Below are positions 16,259 through 24,379 of a stretch of DNA of 45,951 bases, piece by piece. The stretch lies in the NCBI GenBank assembly GCA_004295045.1, contig SHND01000048.1, positions 1-45,951 of the forward strand, read 5' to 3'. Below the pieces are notes generated by a model. That model did not search any database, was not told where the DNA came from, and saw only the letters and a program-made list of their open reading frames with translations. The stretch comes from Chloroflexota bacterium. GTDB lineage: Bacteria > Chloroflexota > Anaerolineae > UBA4142 > SHND01. Both the position numbers and the translations under genes were made by a program. Every line of letters begins with the position of its first letter. The stretch's first letter is position 1.

Positions 16259-17278
16259 TCAAAATTGCGGCATCTCTAACTTCACCTCCCCGTTCTCCAC
16301 GCTCACGTGAAACGAATCCAAATGCGATTTTGGGTCGGTGAGCAGATGTCCGTCGCGGACATCGTATTGAAAACCGTGCCACGGACATTGCAACACATCG
16401 CCCGCCAACGTTCCCGTGCAAACGGGTCCGCCGCGATGGAGACAGCTGTTGCGCAAGGCGTACCAGTTGCCGTTGTGATGAAAAATGCCGATAGAGATTC
16501 CATCCACGTTCACGAGCTTGCGTTCCCCATCAGGAATTTCATCGGCGCGCGCAATGGTGACAAGTTTGACGGCTGATGTTTCACGTTTTCCAGTTTCCTG
16601 CTCCACCGCTTCTTGCGCGAGTTCGGCAATATGTTTTTCATCTACCGCAACCAGCGGGTCGAATGTTTCGGGTGAGCGTTCGTTATAGTAAGCGCGCGAC
16701 AACATTTCGAGAACAACCATCATCAACTTATCCCACGCTTCGACCACATCGTGTTCGAACGCTTCATCCTTTTCGTGAAGTTCGGCGATGATCGCGTGGC
16801 TCATCGCGTGCGAGATGAAACCGACCATGCCGATGACGTAGCGTTCCGCAATATAAATGCTCGGGTCTGCGCCGTGCGAAGTGTGCGCGCGTCCGACATA
16901 ATCAATGTACGACGCGTAACCGTCGTCGTAATTGCCTTCGACGGTGCGAAGCCAAAAGTTCGCGTTGTGGCGCATGCGCAGTTCAAGATACGCTTCATCA
17001 ATCGTGCCATCTTTTTTCAAAAAGAATTTGCGCGTGGGCGGATAACGCAAAAGATGTTCGTAAAAGTCGCTGACGATTTGCGGCAGATGTTTTTCGACGA
17101 TGGGCTTGCTTTTGACAATGGCTTGTTCGTCGTAACTGGTAAAGCCGACGAATTCTGCCATGTAGCGAAAATATTTCCCCGCATCTTTTGAAGCGGACGC
17201 ATCTTTTGAAGCGGACGCGTCAGACGCGTCGCGCTTGACGTTCGAGGGTTGTGCCGTTTGGATTGTCGTTTCGTTCAT
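16259..17278 (-). CDS. Protoglobin-Rieske [2Fe-2S] fusion protein
   Basis: 339 residues from the ATG at 17278 (an ATG at 17287 is the alternative). After a low-complexity Ala/Ser/Lys/Asp tail, residues about 35-205 are a protoglobin domain. YIDYVGRAHTSHGADP matches the protoglobin F-helix, with proximal His132. A helical linker (205-235) leads to a Rieske-type ferredoxin (237-339). Its cluster ligands are C279-x-H281 and C298-x2-H301 (SCLHRGG, CPWHGFQY). The two domains are normally separate. The arrangement suggests electron transfer from a 2Fe-2S cluster to a haem that binds O2, NO or CO, for instance a soluble NO dioxygenase or haem reductase. It follows the GlcG/HbpS-like gene by 86 bases on the same strand. 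Confidence 0.85.
   Translation of the reverse strand: MNETTIQTAQPSNVKRDASDASASKDASASKDAGKYFRYMAEFVGFTSYDEQAIVKSKPIVEKHLPQIVSDFYEHLLRYPPTRKFFLKKDGTIDEAYLELRMRHNANFWLRTVEGNYDDGYASYIDYVGRAHTSHGADPSIYIAERYVIGMVGFISHAMSHAIIAELHEKDEAFEHDVVEAWDKLMMVVLEMLSRAYYNERSPETFDPLVAVDEKHIAELAQEAVEQETGKRETSAVKLVTIARADEIPDGERKLVNVDGISIGIFHHNGNWYALRNSCLHRGGPVCTGTLAGDVLQCPWHGFQYDVRDGHLLTDPKSHLDSFHVSVENGEVKLEMPQF
17181..17216. repeat. Two perfect tandem 18-base copies in the protoglobin-Rieske gene
   Basis: GCATCTTTTGAAGCGGAC occurs at 17181-17198 and 17199-17216. It encodes the duplicated SASKDA in the N-terminal tail. Being in frame, copy number can vary without breaking the gene. Confidence 0.9.
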
Positions 17279-17364
17279 TGTGACCATTCCGTAGGTGTTC
17301 AAATCCAACGATGGCTTTTCAATTCGCGCGTCAATACGATTCGGAATGAAAAGCAATCTCTGGA

Positions 17365-17787
17365 TCAGATAATTCCTAACGCGGCTTGTCGCCCAAGTTC
17401 CGCGATTTCCATATCTTCCTGTTCAGGCAAGCCGCTGATGGCAACCGCGCCAACCACTTCGCCTTCAATCACGATGGGCAAGCCCCCGCCCCACGTAGTG
17501 TAACGCAATTCGCCAAAATTCGTCATCGGAAAACCGCGTTCGGGGTCGCGCGCCTTTTGTCCGAGTTCGTAGGAAGGTTTGCGTTCGCGCGCGGCGGTGT
17601 ATGCTTTGTTCAGCGCGATTTGAATCGAAGAAAAGGGCGCGCCGTCCATTCGCAACAAGGCGATGAGTTCGCCGTGCGCGTCCGTGACGACGAGAACGCC
17701 GCCCTTGCCGCGTTTGTCACATTCGGCTTGCATCGCTTCGATGGCGCGTTGGGCATCTTGATGAGAAAGAGTAATAAGCTGTCGCAT
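17365..17787 (-). CDS. GlcG/HbpS-family haem-binding protein
   Basis: 140 residues, the normal length of the family (DUF336). Conserved features are LSHQDAQRAIEAMQAEC, VTDAHGELIALLRMDGAPFSSIQIALNKAYTA, and a C-terminal GGLPIV-EGEVVGAVAISG strand-turn. Streptomyces HbpS binds haem and senses redox stress; others are linked to glycolate or aldehyde oxidation. An AGGGA site lies about 8 bases before the ATG. Its pairing with a globin-Rieske gene supports a haem or redox role. Confidence 0.88.
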   Translation of the reverse strand: MRQLITLSHQDAQRAIEAMQAECDKRGKGGVLVVTDAHGELIALLRMDGAPFSSIQIALNKAYTAARERKPSYELGQKARDPERGFPMTNFGELRYTTWGGGLPIVIEGEVVGAVAISGLPEQEDMEIAELGRQAALGII

Positions 17788-17816
17788 GGATTCATCCCTG
17801 AAAGGTGCTGGGGCAA

Positions 17817-17822
17817 ATTATA
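17817..17822 (-). promoter_or_regulatory. -10 box of the haem operon
   Basis: A perfect TATAAT on the minus strand ends 30 bases before the ATG at 17787. The -35 region falls within the terminator stem of the upstream gene and has no good consensus. Confidence 0.45.
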
Positions 17823-17829
17823 CACGAAA

Positions 17830-17857
17830 AAAATCGAGGTCTTGCGACCTCGATTTT
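17830..17857 (-). terminator. Rho-independent terminator of the first beta-propeller gene
   Basis: A perfect 12-base stem (17830-17841 with 17846-17857) with loop TTGC begins 2 bases after the stop codon of the minus-strand gene and is followed by T residues in that direction. Confidence 0.85.
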
Positions 17858-17859
17858 CA

Positions 17860-19671
17860 CTATCGGAGAATATTGAATCCATCTACACTGACATAATTCG
17901 CATCGTAAGCGGAACACTTGGAGTGCGAACCGCGTGCGCGAATCCTGATGCTGTGCGGCGTATTGGCGTCGCCGGAGAGAATGTAGGTCCGCGTCGCAAA
18001 TTTTGGAAGCGGCGATCCTTTGCGGAGGCGGCACAAGTCAATGCGTTCAAAAAGTCTGCCATCCAAATACACTTCGGCTTTGCCGTAGGTGTTGGCGTAA
18101 ACCGTTTCCCATTCCACGCGTTTGCCGCCGACAAAATTCAATTGAGCAGCCCAACTTTTTTTGCATTTTTTCGCGCCGCCGCAGCGCTGATACGACTTGT
18201 CAGATGCATCTTTGTTGTTGTACTGCCCCCAAGTGCCGCTGTATTGAATACGCGGGTCATTGGAAGGAATGTGTTCTTTGCCGCTGACGGGAGCCAAGGT
18301 TTGCGTTGCCGTTGGCGTTGGCTGATTCGTCGCGGTGTTTGTTGGCGTCGGGCTATTCACCGGTATTTGGGTCGACGTGGGTGTGGCGGTCGGCGTGTCG
18401 GTTGGCGTTATGCCCGGGGCATTTGTCTGGGTTGCAGTCGGTGTCAAAGTTTGCGTGGGAGTGGCGGGCGAACCGCCGCACGTGACGCCGAGATCGGCAG
18501 TGCTGGCAAACACATTGCCCCCGTCGCTGTAAATGATCGCCCCCAAGTTGGTGGTCGCGATATTTGGCGATTGTTCTTGTGCGCCGGCAGAAGCGATTGT
18601 TTCGAGCTTGCTCCAGCTGCTGCCATCGTACGCACGATGCAGCACATTCCAATCATGTCCCGGATCGGCAGTCTTGGATCCCTGAAATGCCACGTGGAAA
18701 TTTTCCGCGCAGTCGAGTGCAATGCGGGGCCACAAGCTCCATTCGTTAGATCCGCCAAGCTGATCGAACTGCGTCGTTTTGGAATCGTTGACGAACAATG
18801 CGAACGAAGCATCAAATGTATCGCCGCGCGCCCATACCACGCCGACGCGTCCGTCGCTGGCTACGGCAATATCTGCCGTTTGATCCTTGTGCCCTTTGGC
18901 AACTTGGACCTCATTCGACCAACCCGAAGCGAGCTGATGAATGTATTTAATCCCGTATGGGGTCGGAATGTTCCAAACAACATAGGCGTTCCCAGCCGAA
19001 TCCAGAGCGATGCGCGGATAAAGCCCCGCAGCCAGTTGTTTGCCTTCGGGCGCACTTGCATCGGCGAGAACTTGCGCCGCGCTTTCCATATTCTCAATTT
19101 GAAGTTGCGTGAGCGTTTCGGACGATTTAAAAGTGATTCCATCGTCACTGCTGGCAAAGCGCACATAGGCGGTGCCATCCGATTTGTTTTGATAAACGAT
19201 TTTGATGACGCCATCCGACGTGATCGCCAGATCGGGAATTTCCGCGTAAACTTCATTCGTTTTGGAAACGCGCTGAATGGGTTCCCAATTTCCTGCGACG
19301 CGCCGACGAAAGAAAACCGCGTACGTCGTGTCCGCGCTTTTCGCTTCAAAGGCGACGTTCGGCTCGCCGTTTGGATCAATTGCAATGGCAGGATAAAAGG
19401 ACTCGACGCCCGAAGCAGAGATGACTTGTGCGTCACCGCAGGTGCTTTTAGTCAATCCGCAAGTCCGATATTTGACCGTCTTGTCAGTGTGGTCCCACCA
19501 GGCGTAATGAATGGTGCCGTTAGCATCAATTGCAACGGAGGGAAATTTGTTGCCATTTCCCAAGACGAAGGGAGAATTCCAAGTTGTTGCAGAGGCAACG
19601 AGAGGCATCAAAAATGCGCCGGCACCAATGAGCACGAGCGCAATGAATAGGACTCGTAAAGCGATTTTCAT
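17860..19671 (-). CDS. Secreted beta-propeller-like protein with Thr/Pro linker (copy 1)
   Basis: 603 residues. The ATG at 19671 has a GGAGG site and opens a signal peptide (MKIALRVLFIALVLIGAGAFL, cut near VASA). Residues about 30-400 contain repeating blades with Asp/Gly turns of the form FPSVAIDANGTIHYAWW, as in BNR/sialidase-type propellers. A Thr/Pro-rich linker of about 70 residues follows. The C-terminal domain (about 475-603) has four Cys, probably two disulphides, and looks like a small beta-sandwich binding module (KAEVYLDGRLFERIDL). It is a paralogue of the 576-residue gene at 21067-22797. No catalytic residues are evident; a cell-surface binding or adhesive role is inferred. Confidence 0.75.
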   Translation of the reverse strand: MKIALRVLFIALVLIGAGAFLMPLVASATTWNSPFVLGNGNKFPSVAIDANGTIHYAWWDHTDKTVKYRTCGLTKSTCGDAQVISASGVESFYPAIAIDPNGEPNVAFEAKSADTTYAVFFRRRVAGNWEPIQRVSKTNEVYAEIPDLAITSDGVIKIVYQNKSDGTAYVRFASSDDGITFKSSETLTQLQIENMESAAQVLADASAPEGKQLAAGLYPRIALDSAGNAYVVWNIPTPYGIKYIHQLASGWSNEVQVAKGHKDQTADIAVASDGRVGVVWARGDTFDASFALFVNDSKTTQFDQLGGSNEWSLWPRIALDCAENFHVAFQGSKTADPGHDWNVLHRAYDGSSWSKLETIASAGAQEQSPNIATTNLGAIIYSDGGNVFASTADLGVTCGGSPATPTQTLTPTATQTNAPGITPTDTPTATPTSTQIPVNSPTPTNTATNQPTPTATQTLAPVSGKEHIPSNDPRIQYSGTWGQYNNKDASDKSYQRCGGAKKCKKSWAAQLNFVGGKRVEWETVYANTYGKAEVYLDGRLFERIDLCRLRKGSPLPKFATRTYILSGDANTPHSIRIRARGSHSKCSAYDANYVSVDGFNILR

Positions 19672-19732
19672 ACATCCTCCGGGCGTGGCGCTCCTGCGGG
19701 TTTTGGGAACGGGAGCGCGCGCCGTATCTAAC

Positions 19733-19761
19733 ACTCTAACAAGGGCATGTAAGAGGGTCAA
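19733..19761 (-). promoter_or_regulatory. Promoter of beta-propeller copy 1
   Basis: TTGACC (19756-19761) and TAGAGT (19733-19738) with a 17-base spacer on the minus strand, 12 bases after the glycosyltransferase stop. The leader contains a GC-rich hairpin (19688-19694 with 19712-19718). Confidence 0.55.
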
Positions 19762-19772
19762 TAGTACAATGG

Positions 19773-21014
19773 TTAGCTCGTTGCGGAAATGGATTCACAG
19801 AGCGCGACGAGCTGCGCGCCCACGCGCGGCGACGAAAATTGTTGCGCAAATTCCAATCCTTTGACAGCATATTGTTCATAGAGCGCCGAGTTGCACAACA
19901 CGCGCGCGAGTCCGTCCGCGAGCGCTTGCGGCGAATTTTCCAAAACGATTTCGCCTGCGCCCGCTTGCTTCAAAAGGTCGGCAATGCCCGCCGTCTGATG
20001 CACAACGCTCGGCGTGCCGACCGCCGCGCCTTCCACCGCCACTTTGTTCATGCCCTCCAAAATGCTTGGCACGGCAATCACATCGCTGGCGGCGAGCAGC
20101 CCGCGTATTTCGGGATGAGGCACTGCTCCCGTAAAGAGAACGGCTTGCGAAATCTCCAATGCGCGCGCTAATTCAACGAGATAGTTTTGGTAATCACCCA
20201 GTTTTGGGTCGACGCGATTCGGACCAATGATCAGGACGCGCACATCGCCGATTTTTTCGCGCAGCTGTGGCAGGGCGCGCAGGAGGAGATCGAAACCTTT
20301 GATCGGCAGTAATCGTCCCACTGCGGCAACGACACGCGCGTTCGTAAAGCCATATTTCGCGTCGAGAGCTTGGCGCGCCTGTGCGCGAAATTGCGCGAGT
20401 GGAATTTCACGCGGCGGATAACAGTACGCGGCAATGTTGCGCGGAATGAGCTTGACACGCTCCGACGGCGCGCCCAGTTCCACAACACGCTCGCGCACCA
20501 GCGGTGTGGTCACGCGCACGGCGGCGGCGCGTCGGAATGCGAAACGCATCATTGCGCGCGCGGTACGAAAACGTCCGTAGCCGTAATTCGTCGCGCGGCT
20601 GTCAATGAAATCACCGCCCGCGGCGGTGATGACGAGATTCTCTTTTGCGCCGGCGAGCGCGCACATGGCGCCGAATGGAAACGCGCCCTCTGCGAGAATC
20701 ACATCATAGCGCGGACGCTGCTCCAAATATTGCTGCAGCGCAAGCCAACCCGCGCCAAAGCGATCATAATGCATAAGCGGTTTGGCGAGAGTATTCCAAA
20801 TTGCGGTAGAGGTTGTGCCTGCCGCCACCGCGCGACGGACGCGGATTCCATCTTCCACGCGTTCGGCTGCTTGCCCTTGCATTTCGCTCGCCGATGCAAG
20901 CGCGAAAACATCAAACGTATGCCCACGCGCGATAAATTCTTGCCCCAGCTCGCGATGAATCAAATTGCCGAGATATTCGGGACCGTACATCGCAATGACG
21001 TAAAGAACGCGCAT
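19773..21014 (-). CDS. Glycosyltransferase family 4 (GT-B fold)
   Basis: 413 residues. The N-terminal Rossmann half begins MRVLYVIAMYGPEYLGN and includes AEGAFPFGAMC and AAGGDFIDSRATNYG. The C-terminal half has the nucleotide-sugar-binding elements AAVGRLLPIKGFDLLLRAL, VLIIGPNRVD and ASDVIAVPSILEGMNKVAVEGAAVGTPSV. The EGMNKVAVE motif corresponds to the EX7E site. It transfers a sugar from an NDP donor to a lipid- or protein-linked glycan on the cytoplasmic side. It sits between the two propeller paralogues, bounded upstream by a terminator and downstream by a promoter. Confidence 0.88.
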   Translation of the reverse strand: MRVLYVIAMYGPEYLGNLIHRELGQEFIARGHTFDVFALASASEMQGQAAERVEDGIRVRRAVAAGTTSTAIWNTLAKPLMHYDRFGAGWLALQQYLEQRPRYDVILAEGAFPFGAMCALAGAKENLVITAAGGDFIDSRATNYGYGRFRTARAMMRFAFRRAAAVRVTTPLVRERVVELGAPSERVKLIPRNIAAYCYPPREIPLAQFRAQARQALDAKYGFTNARVVAAVGRLLPIKGFDLLLRALPQLREKIGDVRVLIIGPNRVDPKLGDYQNYLVELARALEISQAVLFTGAVPHPEIRGLLAASDVIAVPSILEGMNKVAVEGAAVGTPSVVHQTAGIADLLKQAGAGEIVLENSPQALADGLARVLCNSALYEQYAVKGLEFAQQFSSPRVGAQLVALCESISATS

Positions 21015-21026
21015 TCATCAAGAAAA

Positions 21027-21059
21027 AGACCTTCGAGGATTGCAAAATCTCGAAGGTCT
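21027..21059 (-). terminator. Rho-independent terminator after beta-propeller copy 2
   Basis: AGACCTTCGAG (21027-21037) pairs with CTCGAAGGTCT (21049-21059) around 11 bases; on the minus strand a run of T follows. It separates the propeller gene from the glycosyltransferase gene. Confidence 0.8.
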
Positions 21060-21066
21060 CGATTCG

Positions 21067-22797
21067 CTACGGTAGGAGCTTGAACCCGTCCACCACCACA
21101 AAGTTGGATGGGCTGCTTGTGCAACTGCTGTGCTTGCCGCTGCCCCCAATTTCGATTGTGCGCGGTTGTCCATCGCTGCGCGCGGGCACGGTATAGGTGA
21201 ATTTCATAAACTTGGGTTTGGTCTTGCTGGTGCCCTTGCAGAGGTCCACCGAATCGGACGGCTTGTTGTTATTATCCACGCCGTCGTTGATCCAGACATT
21301 GGCAATGCCATAGATGTTCGATTTCGCCGTGTACCATTCGACGCGCGTATAGCCATCAGGCACGATGATCTTGGCGCCCGAGCCGCGCTTGCAGACGCCG
21401 CCGGACTCGCAGCGTTGATAGTTCCGATCGGTCGCCTTTTTGGCGTTTACTGTTTTCCAGCCCTTTTTGTAAGCAATGTCGCTGCTCGTGTTGGGAATCC
21501 AAACTTCACTGCCCGGTGTCACAGTGGGTGGCGGTGTGATATTTGGATCGGGTGTGTTGGTCGCGGTCGGTGTGTGTGTCGGTGTCGGCACCTCGCTGCT
21601 GCATGTAATTCCCAGATTTGACGTGCTGCCAAAGACGGTCGAACCATCGCTGTAAATGATTGCAGCATCTTCACCTGCTGCGATAGAGGGGACTTGTTCC
21701 TGCGCACCGCCAGCGGCTATTGTGTCAATACCACCCCAGTTTCCGTTGGCGTCGTATGTGCGGGTATAGATGTTCCAATCGTGCCCGGGGTCTGCGTTGG
21801 GCGATCCTTGAAACGCCACATGGAAATTGTTTTGACAATCGCTTGCAATGCGGGGCCACAAACTCCACTCATTGCCGCCGCCGACACTGTCGGACTGAGC
21901 AACCTGCGATTTTCCTTGATAGAGTGCAAATGATACATCAAAAGAATCGCCACGTGCCCAGACAATTCCGGCTCGTCCGTTTCCATCAACTGAAATATCG
22001 GGAGTCTGTGATTTATTCTCTTTCGTTACATTTATCTTCTTTGACCATGTTCCGTTCGCTGACTTGTAACGGTACTGGATGCCATATGGTGACGGTAGAT
22101 TCCAGACGATATGTGGGAGACTTGTGGCATTAACAGCAACGCGAGGGAATAGCCCACTCGATAGATTTTGACCTTCGGTGCCTTCAGGCGACAACAGTGC
22201 TTCGGCAGGTGATTGCATATTCAAGGCACCGCTGATCTTGTCCACGCTCTCACTCGCATTAAAGCTGATGCCATTGGAGCTCGAGGCGTAATAGACAAAC
22301 GCTTCGGCGCCCACTTTGGATTGATAAACGACGTGAATCATACCATTTTCGCCAATCGCGATATCGGGAACTTCGGCGTACGATTCGCTTGCGGTCGAAA
22401 CGCGCTGGATGGCTTGCCAACTGTTGCCTTTCTGCCGTCGAAAGAAAACGCCATAGCTGGTTCCATCCGTCGTCCTGGCTTCCCATACCACATTCGGCTT
22501 GTCATTTGCATCAATGGCAATGGAAGGGTAATAGGAATTGTCCTGTGAGATTGTTACTGTGCCTGTGCAATTGTTATTGTCGCGATCACACCGTCGGTAC
22601 TCAACGGTCTTGGCGGCGTGATTCCACCATGCATAGTGAACATTCCCTTGCGAATCTACTGCAACACTCGGGAATTTGTTACCGGTCCCCAGCGCTATCG
22701 GACTGCTCCAATTTGCCGCGGCGGCGGTCAATGGGAGGACGAGGGCGACGAGTAGGATCGCGCCGAAAAAAATGAACAGCCAATTCTTGCCTTGCAT
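21067..22797 (-). CDS. Secreted beta-propeller-like protein with Thr/Pro linker (copy 2)
   Basis: 576 residues. The signal peptide (KNWLFIFFGAILLVALVLPLT, cut near AAA) follows an AAAGGAG site. The propeller-like region aligns blade by blade with copy 1 (GNKFPSVA-D-G-HYAWW, YAEVPDIAI, NEWSLWPRIA-DC-NNFHVAFQG). The Thr/Pro linker is shorter (about 35 residues). The C-terminal beta-sandwich has several Cys and a VEWYTAKSNIYG strand. It is probably a secreted surface protein. The gene keeps its own strong promoter and terminator. Confidence 0.75.
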   Translation of the reverse strand: MQGKNWLFIFFGAILLVALVLPLTAAAANWSSPIALGTGNKFPSVAVDSQGNVHYAWWNHAAKTVEYRRCDRDNNNCTGTVTISQDNSYYPSIAIDANDKPNVVWEARTTDGTSYGVFFRRQKGNSWQAIQRVSTASESYAEVPDIAIGENGMIHVVYQSKVGAEAFVYYASSSNGISFNASESVDKISGALNMQSPAEALLSPEGTEGQNLSSGLFPRVAVNATSLPHIVWNLPSPYGIQYRYKSANGTWSKKINVTKENKSQTPDISVDGNGRAGIVWARGDSFDVSFALYQGKSQVAQSDSVGGGNEWSLWPRIASDCQNNFHVAFQGSPNADPGHDWNIYTRTYDANGNWGGIDTIAAGGAQEQVPSIAAGEDAAIIYSDGSTVFGSTSNLGITCSSEVPTPTHTPTATNTPDPNITPPPTVTPGSEVWIPNTSSDIAYKKGWKTVNAKKATDRNYQRCESGGVCKRGSGAKIIVPDGYTRVEWYTAKSNIYGIANVWINDGVDNNNKPSDSVDLCKGTSKTKPKFMKFTYTVPARSDGQPRTIEIGGSGKHSSCTSSPSNFVVVDGFKLLP

Positions 22798-22830
22798 GCT
22801 TGCTCCTTTGAGTTACTATGTAATCCTTGA

Positions 22831-22860
22831 ATTATTAGCAGATGAAAATGGAAATGTCAA
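22831..22860 (-). promoter_or_regulatory. Consensus promoter of beta-propeller copy 2
   Basis: Perfect TTGACA (22855-22860), an 18-base spacer and AATAAT (22831-22836) on the minus strand. The leader is about 26 bases, with AAAGGAG near the ATG. Confidence 0.65.
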
Positions 22861-22936
22861 AAATTCGAGCAGTCGAAATGCCAGAGGGCAATGTAAGATT
22901 TGCGTGTGAAATACAAATGACACTCACATTAAGGGA

Positions 22937-24379
22937 TTATTGGAGCGCTTTGCGCCGTACGAGCATATAGTCATCCTTGTCGAACAGCACCTTCCAAGCT
23001 CCGCTCTCGAGTAATTTTTTCACTGCCGGATTGTCACCATCACTGCGCTTGTCAATCAAAATGTAATCGGCGACCTCCACCGGATTGCTCGTATAAAACT
23101 GATGCGGCGGGAAAAAGTAAAAGTACTCGCGCCGCGCGACATGCGGCGCCAATAAGCTGCTCGCCGCCAATTTCACATCGGGCGGCACTTGAGCGATGAC
23201 CTCACGCGCGGCGGCGGTGCGCGGATTCGGCTGGCGCGTCACCCAAACCAACGCGGGATTGCCCAACCACAGATTTGATGCCAGCGTCGTCACCACCAAT
23301 AATCCAAGCGCGCTGTTGAGAATCGTTCGTGCCTCTACGCGCGCGGTCAGACGTTTCCATTTCATCAACAACGCGATTGCCATGATCGTCGCGCAAAACG
23401 ACACCGGATAAATCATCGAGCCGTACTGATAGCGAATGCTCCAGTGCAGCTCTTGCGGTGAAAGCAAATTGAACGCCAGTGTCGGGAGCGCCAGCAGCAG
23501 CACGTCGGGACGCAGCAACGGCAAAAAGCCGAGCGGACCAAAGAGCTGTGCGAGATATCTCAATTTGCCCGGCGTCAACACGTTTTCCAAGACGTACAAT
23601 GGACGCGTTATTATAGTGACGACCATTTCGCCCGGAGAGTTCCCTAACCATTTGTACGTTTCAAAGTAAATAAATCCGCCCGGCGTGGTCTTGAAACGCG
23701 GCACGATCACAAAAACCGCCAAATAAAACCAAGCTGCGCCGATAATGATTGGCGCAATTACAAATTCTTTGGGCTTGCGTGAAATGAGCGCATAAATCCC
23801 CAGCATAATGACAAAAAGCGCGACATCCGAACGCGTTGCCAGCATCAAAACGCTTGACAGGATGAATGGCAGAAAGCGACGCTTTTCCAAGAAATAAAAC
23901 GCGAGAATCGCGAGCGGCAGGGCAAAGGCGCGCGGTTGGAACTCGTCGAGATTCAAATACGAGAGGGGAACGTACGCGAGCCAACAAAAACCGAGAATCA
24001 CACCGGCGAGCGGCGAACCGAGTTTTTCGCGCGCCAAAAGATAAATTGGCACCGCCGCGAGTCCGAGCGCGACGGTTTGCAAAAAGAGCATTGTATAAGT
24101 TGTTGGCGCGATGGCGTAAATGGGCGCGAGAATCGCTTCGAGCAAAATCGGGTCCGAGCCGAGATGATTTTGCGTGTACGCAAACGCGGTGGTGGCGAAC
24201 CAGCGCCCGTGCGCGGTATTCCAAATGACCTGCTCGTACATGCCGAGATCAAAACCCATCGCAAAGAGATTCAGTTTGTTAAAGGTGGCGTAGGTGAGAA
24301 TCGTAATGTAACCGACGATTAACACCGCGAGCGCGATTTTGTATTTACGTTCACCGGAAAAAATTTGTGCTGTGTTCAT
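22937..24379 (-). CDS. DUF2079 multipass membrane protein
   Basis: 480 residues. DUF2079 hallmarks are the early FDLGMYEQVIWNTAHGRWF loop after the first helix and the later QELHWSIRYQYGSMIYPV. About 10-11 membrane helices are followed by a soluble C-terminal domain (about 395-480). These proteins are predicted GT-C-like enzymes using lipid-linked sugars at the outer face of the membrane; activity is not established. The ATG overlaps the stop of the YfhO gene (ATGA). It is the last gene of the 12-gene array. Confidence 0.85.
   Translation of the reverse strand: MNTAQIFSGERKYKIALAVLIVGYITILTYATFNKLNLFAMGFDLGMYEQVIWNTAHGRWFATTAFAYTQNHLGSDPILLEAILAPIYAIAPTTYTMLFLQTVALGLAAVPIYLLAREKLGSPLAGVILGFCWLAYVPLSYLNLDEFQPRAFALPLAILAFYFLEKRRFLPFILSSVLMLATRSDVALFVIMLGIYALISRKPKEFVIAPIIIGAAWFYLAVFVIVPRFKTTPGGFIYFETYKWLGNSPGEMVVTIITRPLYVLENVLTPGKLRYLAQLFGPLGFLPLLRPDVLLLALPTLAFNLLSPQELHWSIRYQYGSMIYPVSFCATIMAIALLMKWKRLTARVEARTILNSALGLLVVTTLASNLWLGNPALVWVTRQPNPRTAAAREVIAQVPPDVKLAASSLLAPHVARREYFYFFPPHQFYTSNPVEVADYILIDKRSDGDNPAVKKLLESGAWKVLFDKDDYMLVRRKALQ

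Noticed and set aside
17386..19650. 754-codon open frame on the plus strand
   Set aside because: It is antisense to propeller copy 1 and the GlcG/HbpS-like gene, which have signal peptide, family motifs, promoter and terminator. The translation has no domain signal and is Arg/Phe/Val-rich, as expected of a shadow frame.
19671..19761. Earlier TTG start for propeller copy 1
   Set aside because: It falls on the -35 box of the promoter and would place 30 residues before a clear signal peptide; the ATG at 19671 has a GGAGG site.
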